Assembly (NCBI GenBank): GCA_030374805.1
Contig: JARGSG010000224.1
Span: 992,001-1,056,000 of the forward strand
Direction: 5' to 3'
DNA length: 64,000 nt
DNA from: Gracilaria gracilis
Taxonomy: Eukaryota > Rhodophyta > Florideophyceae > Gracilariales > Gracilariaceae
In this document: one piece after another, positions 54,799 through 64,000 of the stretch
Numbering within the stretch: the first letter of the stretch is position 1
Layout of the letters: each line of letters starts with the position of its first letter
Program-made: the position numbers and the translations under genes
Notes under the pieces: generated by a model
The model's input: the letters and a program-made list of their open reading frames with translations, nothing else
The model's database searches: none
Told to the model about the DNA's origin: nothing

Positions 54799-54805
54799 CA
54801 GGCTT

Positions 54806-55640
54806 TCAAGGTACCGTTATAATTGACATAGGCAGTAGTTGCGGAACAAACGGAGATGAAAGCGTCGGAACGTACGCAGTGGAGAGGTCTAGGTTTGCTG
54901 ACATTGTCGGAGGGATTAAAGGCATTAGGCCAGATGGTTGCGGCATTAACGACGGACCATTGGTGCTTCCCGGGGCAGGAGAATGTAAAGAAGGTGCCAC
55001 ATTGATATTAGGGGCAACTGGTGGGGCAGCCGCTTCGGGAGAAATCTGTGACATATGACCAGATCCATTGGGGAGAACGTGGTGCGAATCTTCTTCGTCA
55101 GACGAGTCGCCGGGGCACTCATTGTGGGGAGCATGGTAGGGCACCGTATCAGGCGCGTCATCGTCTTGGGGTTGCTGTTGCTCCTCTTCGAGTACGAAGC
55201 GCTTGAGGGTTTTGAAGTAATCGCCCAGCTCTAGGCCTAATTTAGACGTGGAGAGTATGCCACTCTGCCGTACGGTGTCGACTTCCCAGGTGGTTTGGAC
55301 GTCTTGAAGCCAGGTAGACTTCTCATTGTTTGCCAGCACGATGCTATCGTTGAACGGATGCTTTTGTGGTAGCGGCGGAGGTGGAAGCAGCGGGGAATTG
55401 GTACTCTGGCCAATGTGTGATCGTCGCTTATGGGAATGGCGCGCTCGTCCTTGGGTACGGTGATATCGCGTATGACGCGTCAGGCGTTGCGAATGCTCGA
55501 AATGGACGGCTTCTGCGGTGGAGGTACGTCAGCAAGAGGATCATCTTCTGGTCTAAAGAGCTTGGGCAAAGGCGACGTCAAAGAACGAGCAGGCTCCTCT
55601 GGCGCGAGACTCCTCATGCAGTGTTTTTTCAGTAGCGTCG
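54806..55640 (-). CDS. Unknown, Pro/Ser-rich protein
   Basis: Minus strand, open from ~55345 to 54806 (~180 codons): HPFNDSIVLANNEKSTWLQD, KLGLELGDYFKTLKRFVLEE, an acidic DSSDEEDSHH segment and a Pro-rich tail. Upstream (55350-55640) protein-like sequence such as KLFRPEDDPLADVPPPQKP continues in another frame, so an intron or lesion is likely. No ATG at the open edge. No family recognised; directly upstream of the TXNDC9-like gene on the same strand, where it might even contribute its first exon. Confidence 0.35.
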
Positions 55641-56500
55641 GGTGGTACCTCCTCTGACTTTACCCCTAAATTACAAATAATGGCAATTGAAGGAACGAGA
55701 ATGTAATTTTTATGACATTAACGGCAGGTGGATGACGAGGCTATAATGGTGCTCGGACCGTTGAGACCGCTTCCCCAATGTTACCTCTATCGTCGCCGTC
55801 GTCTCCGTCCTCGCCGTTGTCCTGGGAACTCGCTTTTTGTAATACGTAACCGGTGCCGCCGACGCCGCCGACTTCATTCTCCTCGCCCACACTCGATTAT
55901 CGCTAGCAACAAGCAAAATCGCCCCAAACGCCATTGCTGCCCGCAAACGTGCCTTCTAGCTTCTCGGACTCCTCCGCCGCTTCCATCTAAGCTAACGATC
56001 TCCACTTTCTGCCCCAAACAGCAAATCCTGCATCTTAAACAACCTGCAGTATTGCAGATTGTTTTACTCTTAATTGATCTACGCATACCGCGCACGCTAC
56101 CAAGTGACTAGTAAGCAGCACAGGCCGGCCTGCCACGCATTCTAGACAGACCTCTCTCTCAAAAACTCCATAGACACCAGAGCCCCACCTGCAAATCACC
56201 CATATCTGAGCCAGACCAGCCGCCAACCATTGCTTCCCTAAACGCTTGTTACCCCGTCTCCCCAAAAGACACAAGCACCATTCAATCGCTCGCAACCCAA
56301 AAGCACGTAGTAACCCAAAACACGCTCCACAGCGACACAAACTCCCACGGGTCTCCTAAACCGCAAATCTACAGATCTACAAAAAGCGTTCACTGCCTTC
56401 TCTGAGGTGGAGTCCAAACACACATCAAGATGCTCGCACCTTTCCAAGGGCAAACCATCCACAATACACCCTCGAAACAGGTTGGTGCTAGGTAAGCCTA
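55641..56500. other. Non-coding flank / 5' region of the DIRS-like element
   Basis: Pyrimidine-rich with CCT-repeat character on the plus strand; frames present look like chance. A TATTTAAAA string at ~56498-56506 precedes the element's first ORF. Confidence 0.35.
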
Positions 56501-56523
56501 TTTAAAACTTCAAAAGCCCAACG

Positions 56524-57720
56524 ATGTCAGGCCCAGCCGCAGTAACCATCCAAAACCTTCACTCGCAAAGTTTCGCTGCCGTGACGAGCCTAAGCGACTC
56601 TCAATTGCAAGGCATCATTAACGCTGCTCCACAATCCGTAACCTCCGATCTAGGCCCCACCGCCTCACGCAGTGAAAAGCGTGTGGCAGTTCTTGCCATT
56701 CAAAATCCCCTTCAACAAAACTCATCCCACATGAACGGGTAACAATGTCTAAGCGCAATCATCGAGCTCCCGCCTGTAGAGTTGTCTTCCCTTGCCCAAT
56801 CCAACCCTCCTAAACTCCTGCAAATGATGGAGAAAAGCAAACAGCATGACACCACTCTTCCTGAATATGAATTCACCGAGGATCCAAAGGACCTCATGTT
56901 GAGTGTGATGAAGTGGAAGTTATATGCTGTCGAAAACGCAGCCTCCAAATCGAATCAGGTCCAACCAGTTACCGACGCCCCACCCACAATCTTAGCCAAT
57001 CCCGCCGCGGCTCAAAGCGTACCGTCGCCCGCAAACCCTCTCGATAACCTACCCTCACCTGACGATTTCTTCAACCCTGCTTCTGAAAAACCGAACAAGA
57101 AGCGACGTATTACAGTCGGTGGGGTCTCTATTATAGACGAGCAAGGGAAGGATACCTCCAACAGCCCAGTAAACCTTGGCCCCTACCCGGGAAAAGGGCT
57201 GTCCATTCCAACAATCACCGTCAACGAATTGTTGGGAGGTACAATCTTGCAATCACTCGTAAGAAAAAGAGTCAACCTCAAGCAAGCCGTGGCAGGATTG
57301 AAGTGGTCTCGAGGAGCAAACGGAGAAGTTATGGCCTTAGAGGCCGAGGCCTGCAGACTCGCGCGAATCCTTAACCTCTCCCTTCTCAAATTCGACACGA
57401 TGCAATCAGCTCTCGAGACCTCAGAGTGGATGGAGGTCGCATTGAAAAGGCTGTACGCAATAATATTTGTAGAGTCCTCAATCCAGCTACGAAATGCCAC
57501 TCGAGCTCAGGCTTGGAGAGTGGCGATACCAATCCTGGAAGTCTACCCATCTGCACAAAATCTAATCCCAGAGTTGGAGAGTCGTCTCAACCGCCAATTT
57601 GCAGCCGAGGTGAAAACCATGACAGCGTTCCGCTCCTCGAGAAATCGAGGCAACAACCATAACGCAACTCACCGACGGGGTCAAAATCTCTCACCCAAAC
57701 AGATGGAAAGGCACAGATAA
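56524..57720 (+). other. Gag-like region of the DIRS-like element
   Basis: Ser/Ala-rich start MSGPAAVTIQNLHSQSFAAV, a Pro-rich middle and a helical C-terminal region (LKWSRGANGEVMALEAEACR) with a basic RSSRNRGNNHN tail. Assigned by position and composition. Confidence 0.5.
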
Positions 57721-57812
57721 CACGAACTAGGCCCAGAACATTCCCTCTGCCAATCTCCCCGGCGTTCCCAGACCATTCTGTTCTCGGAAACATTATAACT
57801 GCTCTGAATCAC

Positions 57813-59810
57813 TTGTACCTTGGACCAATCCAAAGCCAAAGCAACTTCTCAACGCAAAACTACCACACTCAGCAGGCGGTGACATCTATCAAATCAAGAT
57901 CAACCCTATGGCTGCAGTGCCTCGCAACCAACACCCACGACGACGACCATGGCTGCATTTCTAAGCCGCCACACATAGTCACCACATCTGAGGATCTGGG
58001 TCCTGAATGGAAGTCTGTGTTCGACGAATATATGGAGAGCAATGAAGGCCATGTTCTCAGCAGAGGCGCGTTCACCCCGCTGAACGCAACGCGAATTGAC
58101 TTGCCAAAGAACAACATATCCAGAAAGAGCATCTTCCAAATAGAACTACTGCAACACGACTCTGATGCACTTTTCTCCTGGAGAAACTTCCAAAACCTCT
58201 GTCAATCGGAGACCGCGCCCTTATCGCCCACCTCAGCCCCTAAAGTTCTCGGCTCGCAAGTCCAGTACGCGAATCTTCTGCTCAAGGCTCACGAAGCTAA
58301 CATGCTCTCCTGGTCGATTGTTAAGGAAGAGAGCGACATATACCGGCAAATTGCAGATCGAATAACCATGTACTCCTTCTCTGTCAAAAAGGACGAACAC
58401 AGGGACAGACTTATCAGTTGGCCCAAGGAGCAAAACAACATTTTCCCAGACCCACCTTACACCTACCTCCTCTGCCCGGACGTGTTTTCCAAGTACATTC
58501 CGGAACCCGGAGCGCTCTCTTCCTTCTACCTTGACATGGAGAACATGTTGCACAACATTCCGCTCCCCCTGGATATGGCCAAGATCTTCCCTCTCGAGAA
58601 GCTACCATTATCGGCCCTTCCCCTAGAGCTTGCGGAAAAGTTCGCAAGGAGCTTGACCTCGCTCCAAACTCCGGCCCACTTCTGCATCCACTCCAGAAAA
58701 CCCTGCCAATGGGCTATAAGTGGGCAGTGCACATTTCCCACACAGCTGCACGAAGGATAATTCAACGGAGCTTCTGGTTGTTCACAAAAAACCCCCATTG
58801 CCCAAGACCTCCCTCGCGCCTTTTGTGTTTCTTAAAGGACACCATCTCCGTACACCAGAAGGCACGAGATGCGCTATGCCTGCATACCATTGACGACATC
58901 AATTTTATCCTCCATGACTGGACAAACCGAGAGGCAGAAACCTTCCAAAGACTGTGTTACAATAAGCTCGAAAACTATGGCCTCCCCATCAAGAGCTCCA
59001 AGTCCTGTCCGATAGGAAAGCTTGTCCATACAGTAATCCCAATCACTGGATGGAAGATCGATCTCGCCAATCGCATCGCCTATCCCGACCCTACCAAAAC
59101 ACTTCAAACTATATGTCAGGCGTTGGGTCTCAGTCCAACAGCAGAGACGGACATCAACATGATCGAATCACTAACAGGGAAGATTATTTGGTGCGCCCTT
59201 GGCAAACGACCGCTCCTCTCGGTGCTGCTCAACACATATCGATATATACACGACGACAGCTCCGGAAACCCTTCGGAAGTACTGCGAGCCCGTCCCGTTG
59301 ACGAGCTTCACAGGCTGTCAGGCCTACTGCCTCTCGCAGTAGTAGACTTGCGAAAGCAATTCTCTAACATAGTTCTGTGCTTCGACGCCTCCCCGGATGC
59401 TGGCGCCCTTGTGTACACCGAGCTCGATGACTCCGATACTCAGAAATTCTTAACCCAAGCTTCCATACCGGACACCAAAGGAAGAGCAGCCGCCATCAAG
59501 GCTTTTGTCGGAAGCAAACCGTGGACGACTGCATTCGTTCACCGGTGGCGTCGCAAAAGCCACATAGACGCGCTGGAAGCGACAACAGCTTTTCTAGGGC
59601 TAGAGTAGCTAGCATCGAGGGGCCAGGTCAACAGAAAGGTAGTGATTTTTTCGGACTCACTTGTGACAATTCAAGGGCTAAAGAAAGGAAGATCGTCAAG
59701 CAAAGATCTTGCCCTGCCGCGCCGACGTTTTGCTGCCATTTCGCTCGCACATGACCTTACACCCCAGTTCTTTCACATACCCTCCCAACTCAACCCGGCA
59801 GATCCCCCTT
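57813..59810 (+). other. Reverse transcriptase/RNase H region
   Basis: Carries LPLDMAKIFPLEKLPL, LPMGYKWAVHISHTAARR (DIRS-type palm), an IDD catalytic loop, the CPIGKLVHTVIPITGWKID segment, and an RNase H-like end with IPSQLNPADPP. Typical DIRS order with reverse transcriptase before the recombinase. Confidence 0.7.
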
Positions 59811-59840
59811 AACGCACGTTCATGAACTAAATAAACTTCC

Positions 59841-61942
59841 ATGAGCCACTCCCAGGCTACCGGCGCAGCGATCGCAAGCGAAATCCCCAAAGCGTCTCAG
59901 ATATACTTGCGACTCCGAGCGAGAGGGCAAATGCAAGAGGCCCAGGGCTGTGGGGCGCCTGAAAAAGCAGGGCCTGCCAGTCGGCCGATCTCTAAAGGTC
60001 GCGCAAGGAATCGATACAGCGCCTTCATAGGAACGCGGGTAATGGTCTCGAGACTTGCAAGAAACGATCTTACGGTGACAGGCATATGCACACCCAGATC
60101 TCTGGCAAACTTGCTGTTGGCCCTCCAAGCATACTTCGATGAACACCCTCTTCTCAGAAACACCATCAAACCTCTCACACAGAAGCGATATGGACAAGCC
60201 CTAGCCTCCTTCCAGGACCACCTGGAGTCCTTGCCACCAAATATCGAGGAACTGGATGTTGCTCTCTTACATAATATAGAGGAATCGTACAGTGACAGTG
60301 ACACGCGAGGTGCGCGGCTGTGGAGCAACGCCTTTGGCAGGAAAAGCGCTAGCTCACGAAGACGTTCGGAATCTTCCCCTCGACAGGGCAGCACAGCGAA
60401 CGGAGCACTCCGGGAATGACACAACTAAGCCGGATGTAAATCCGAGGTCAAACCACCACGACAAGCGTCGGAGCGTGAGGATGATTAGTAGTCGGTAGAG
60501 ATCCACGTGTTCACACGGTCACGAGATGAGTCCTCGAAAGAGAGTAGCACGGCAACGACAAGGTGTCGGAAACGGGCCACTGCGAACAGGGCAAAAAGGC
60601 AAACCCAAAAAGGGGAGAAAGCAAACCACCAGAGTGGGGGAAAGAGAGAGAGAATAAATCAAACACAATACAGGGGCGAGTATACGACAATAGGTCGAAA
60701 CGAGAAACACAAATAGTGGTTATACTCTGAGCGCCACAAGGGTGGGTAACTATATGTGAACAACGCGGTCGTCACTCCACTTGGAGGTGAACAGTCCGCG
60801 AAGGCGTGATAGTTAGAGCCAGAAGCCCTTGCTTGGCAAGGAGCAATTTACTTGGGGGAGCGATGCTCAACCCTCTAAGTACTGAGCTTGGCGCACCACT
60901 GACAGTGGGTGCGCCGGGCAAAATAATCTATAAAATATCTAAGTAAATACAGCAATGCTGGGTGCACTGCCTCCGGCATATCCGTGCTACATGTGTGCTA
61001 TTCACACCCGCTAAGCGGCGCCTCGAGCCGTGCAATCCACGTGTACATGTGTGGAAATTACCTCCGCGAGGCGACACGCTAATAGCGGTGTAGTTCATTT
61101 ATAGCTACTAACGCATGATGCGGAAATTAACTAAGTACCTCAAATCGCCTCCAAGGAGTGTTGTCCTTCAGCGACAAAGAATGCTCAACTTGCTCTGCGT
61201 CATTCATATCTAAGTCCCGCAGTCGAGGATGCAGCTGGCGCTTTCCCACAGGGCGCTAAAAGGGTGGGATGTTTCAACACCTTCCACGTCCGCCGCTCCA
61301 TTAACCAAGGAATTTACTTTTGCTCTTTCAGGGTACTTGCGGCAGACCAAAAACATTCAATCTGCCATAGCTGTGGTCATTGCATGGGCTGGGTACTTGA
61401 GGGCCAGAGAGGTCTTGAATCTGACTTGGGATATGGTGGCTCTACCAGGAGATCCACGCCTGTCGTCATACCCCCCAAAAACGGCGGGAGTGTGCATCAA
61501 GGATACAAAAACCGGACCTTATCAGTTTTTTTCAATACAAAAGGTCAAGGCCATTATTTTCTTAATGTCCTACAAGAAAAGCACGGAGCAGCAAGGCAGA
61601 AGTTCTGAGCACCGGTTTAGTATAAGCTATGCAGTTTACCAGAAGCAACTGCAGTCGGCTTGCTTAAAATCGGGTTTGAACGCATTCCGAATTACGAGTC
61701 ATTCCGCTCGTATTGGTGGTGCCCTGCACGACTTTGTAAGCGGCAAAAGCGCAGAAATTATTGCCATTATTGGCAGATGGAAAGCGTTATCATCACTCAG
61801 GCATTACTTAACGAATGGTCGATCTTGGATTATGCGGATGAAGCTTTCGAAAGAGACAAAAGAGAATGTGAATCTACATTCTACATGGTTCAACAATGTT
61901 TGTTTAACATCATCGTGCTACAGAACTCTATACAATTCATAA
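59841..61942 (+). other. Tyrosine recombinase, split by a solo LTR
   Basis: N-terminal core-binding part before the LTR (SLANLLLALQAYFDEHPLL, TQKRYGQALASFQDHL); catalytic part after it: YLRAREVLNLTWD (box I Arg), SHSARIGGA (H-x-x-R), GRWKALSSLRHYL (box II Trp and nucleophile Tyr). These are the R-HxxR-Y signatures of the family. Confidence 0.8.
60319..61170. mobile_element. Solo LTR of the 851-bp gypsy family
   Basis: 852 bp, TGTGGAGCAACG...GTGTTGTCCTTCA, same family as 19487-20337. Flanked by GCGGC/GCGAC, a 5-bp target duplication with one difference. Internal region lost by LTR-LTR recombination. It lies between the two halves of the tyrosine recombinase, so it is younger than the DIRS-like element. 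Confidence 0.88.
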
Positions 61943-61950
61943 ATTGCTTT

Positions 61951-62504
61951 TGTGGGTTGGGCTTCATTGGACCCCTTACTCAGGGTAATCACTGTGAACA
62001 CTCTTCACGCACTCACTGATACTCTCTTTGAGAAGCAGGCACATCTACCAGCAGTGCTCAATCCGACAGATTCAAACGAAGTTTGAATGTTCTGGCCACT
62101 GTAAAGCAGCGTTGCACAACCGCAATAAATTTATAGGCCCCAAAGAAAACTTATGATGGGTTCCTGTCGTCGGTTGCATACGTGACACGGATGGTACACG
62201 ATGAATAGTAATCAACGTGTTGAATCCAAATGAGAAGTATGCACTGAATAGGAACTCCTATTCATATATAGCTTTCGAAGCTGTAGTCCCAGACTCCCAG
62301 TTCTTACAATCCAAAGATTTCATTTTGCCACGTAGTCCTCTGAGGACTCGGGAGTACTGACGTTGTGCTGTCAAGGATCGGGATACTTCTAGGTTTGCGT
62401 TCCACAAAACGCGCCACGGAGATTTCTGAGGCCTTCGTACGGCTATATAATCCAAAACGAGCCAAAAACTGGCGCATCGTCCTGCTGCTACTGACCGTGA
62501 AAGC
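61951..62504. other. Intergenic between DIRS-like and hAT elements
   Basis: No recognised gene. A 16-bp imperfect palindrome TTCAAACGAAGTTTGAA lies near 62070-62086; it could belong to the 3' end of the DIRS-like element. Confidence 0.35.
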
Positions 62505-64000
62505 ATGAATCCTGCACCAGTCCTGAACTCGCGCACAGTCTTACCGTCAAACCTTGTCGCCCCCCCAACTTTCCACACTTTTCTTGCTACCAGGTGTACC
62601 ATTGAAGCAAAGACCCCAGATAATTACGACAACATCACCTGTAGTTCATGCGGAGCCACTCGGTCAAATACTACAAGACTTTCCCACATTTTATTGCCGC
62701 TTGAGAGCCAAAGTCACACACATAACCAACTTGACCTCCCACAGAGTTACAGTTTCAAACAACAATTGCCTTGACCCACCCATATTATTATTAAGTACCC
62801 ATCTACATGAACACTTTACTGCTTGGATGTCAACAGACAACCACACCGCAGGCCATGAATCTCGGTCGTCAACATCACGCAAGGTTGGACGCAAGCGAAG
62901 TTGGTGGCCGACAGAGTGTTTTTCTCTGCAGCCAGACAATGACCCTACGACGGCTGGTGAAAATATTTTCATTACTTGCAACGGATGCGGGTGGCAAACA
63001 AAAGCTGCAACAATGAACGCCACTCAACTAGGCCAACATCTCCTGCAATGCACATTTACATCATCCGAGACACTTGCAAGGCTACTGAAGTCGCCCTCAT
63101 TGTTGCGGGCATACCAAAAGATGGGTTCGTCTTCGGAATGCTTTGGAGGTCCTATAACACCTGCGAAGGTACGCGTGAAATCTAACCTTTCTATTACAAC
63201 GAGACCTCCGAGATCTGACTCAGATGTTGCCAACATGACTATCAATAAGACTACCGTCGACGAAGGGCAGAAGGAATTTTCCTTGAAGGTATCTCGGCTA
63301 CACGATCTCTTCACACGCTTGGTGGTTAATAATATGTTGCCGTTTAACATTTTAACCCGAAATGAATATGGAAATGAGCTGGTTGAGATCGTGAAGCTTT
63401 TAGATCCACGTTTCGAAAGACATGTACCTACCATGGCGCGAATGGCGGGCAAAAACATTGAGGGGTACTACAACCAACAATTGGGCTTGGTCGAATCCGC
63501 AATTACTTCCGCCCTACGCCAAACATACGGAACCTTGATATTCGATGGGTGGACAGACTCTAGTTCTGAAAACGTAGTTAATGTACTGCTAACATTCACG
63601 GGGGTGAACAGATCGAGAGTAACGTACTTTTTGCGATCGATCTACACTGGATCTACTAGCTGCGACTCCGGGCTCTACGAAGATATCGTTGAGTCGGTTT
63701 TCGGAAGTTTCGGTGATATGAAGCGAATTACTGGCGTTGTGAGTGACAACGCAAGCTCCTGTGTCAAGGCTAAAGAAGAATTAGGAAGAAGACACAACCA
63801 CATCATTTCTAGTCAGGACCAAACTCATGTAGCTAATTTGTTAATGCAGGATGTAGGGGAGCTTCAATGGGTGAGTGATATACTGCATACAGTGTCAGGG
63901 GTGGTCAATGACTTGCGAAAGCATTCCAAGTTATACTTTCGTTTCAAGCAGATGAAGGACCAGTATAATGTGAATCTCCGTAACACTGGGTACGTTACTG
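62505..64000 (+). pseudogene. hAT-type transposase with BED-like zinc fingers, runs off the window
   Basis: Starts MNPAPVLNSRTVLPSNLVAP (ATG 62505) with a first BED-like finger (CTIEAKTPDNYDNITCSSCG...RLSH), shifts frame near 62690, then reads uninterrupted to the window end: a second finger FITCNGCGWQT...QLGQHLLQC (~62950-63050), and the hAT/DUF659 core TLIFDGWTDSSSENVVNVLL (first catalytic Asp), ITGVVSDNASSCVKAKEEL (second Asp), and QTHVANLLMQDVGELQWVSD. The C-terminal dimerisation region with the catalytic Glu lies beyond 64000. One frameshift visible, so this copy is likely inactive unless an intron spans it. Confidence 0.8.

Larger units (their letters stand above)
56500..61950 (+). mobile_element. 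DIRS-like tyrosine-recombinase retrotransposon
   Basis: Order: gag-like ORF (56524-57720), reverse transcriptase/RNase H (57813-59810) and a tyrosine recombinase (59841-60318 plus 61171-61942). The recombinase, instead of a DDE integrase, places it with DIRS/Ngaro/PAT elements. No methyltransferase domain of the DIRS1 type is seen. Split or inverted terminal repeats of such elements could not be identified by eye. It is broken, about four to six breaks, and is interrupted by a solo LTR in the recombinase. Confidence 0.75.

Noticed and set aside
19487-61170. The two 851-bp LTRs as ends of one 41-kb element
   Set aside because: The polypurine tract shows the left LTR is a 3' LTR of a minus-strand element, the right LTR has its own near 5-bp duplication inside a tyrosine recombinase, and unrelated host genes lie between.
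1-64000. tRNA, rRNA genes, CRISPR arrays or bacterial operons
   Set aside because: I saw no cloverleaf with A/B boxes, no rRNA core sequence and no spaced short repeats. Apart from the decayed dnaE and ligA, all gene content is eukaryotic.

Overview
This is nuclear DNA of a eukaryote with compact, mostly intronless genes. It carries REEP/HVA22, PEX11, NB-ARC-WD40 and TXNDC9-like genes, remnants of RPB1, ECM29, HACD and mannose-6-phosphate isomerase genes, and many eukaryotic transposons (MULE, PIF/Harbinger, hAT, LINE, Ty1/copia, Ty3/gypsy with chromodomain, DIRS-like). Small gene islands separated by nested transposons, with few introns, fit a florideophyte red alga such as Chondrus. That assignment is an inference; no ribosomal or organelle marker in the window proves it.

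Layout. 0-9.2 kb is a gene island: a REEP-like membrane-shaping gene (-), a head-to-head small gene (+), PEX11 (-), an ECM29-like remnant (-), a small coiled-coil gene (+) and a large intact NB-ARC-WD40 receptor gene (-). 9.4-17.3 kb is one complete-looking Mutator-like element (MULE) with ~210-bp terminal inverted repeats and an 8-bp target duplication. It encodes an Ulp1-type protease/DNA-binding protein and a transposase, and carries a captured 5' piece of the RNA polymerase II gene RPB1. 17.7-41 kb is a transposon nest: a PIF/Harbinger transposase, two Ty3/gypsy chromodomain remnants (19.5-23.8 kb on the minus strand; 28.1-32.9 kb on the plus strand), two ~435-bp foldback MITEs, a LINE tail, a copia element with matching LTRs and 5-bp target duplication, and a second PIF/Harbinger element with an LTR-like insertion. 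41.7-55.6 kb holds broken gene copies: MPI, a bacterial-type DNA polymerase III alpha (dnaE), unknown ORFs, HACD, a bacterial-type NAD+ DNA ligase (ligA), an inverted dnaE duplicate, and an apparently intact TXNDC9-like gene. 56.5-61.9 kb is a DIRS-like tyrosine-recombinase retroelement split by a solo LTR. 62.5-64 kb is a hAT transposase running off the window.

The most notable signals are: (1) the MULE combining protease, transposase and a host RPB1 fragment; (2) an unrecognised ORF placed convergently to the integrase/chromodomain tail in two diverged gypsy elements, with the polypurine tract showing that it is antisense; (3) the intact NB-ARC-WD40 receptor, overlapping tail-to-tail with a membrane/coiled-coil gene; (4) decayed bacterial-type dnaE and ligA genes side by side in a eukaryotic chromosome.
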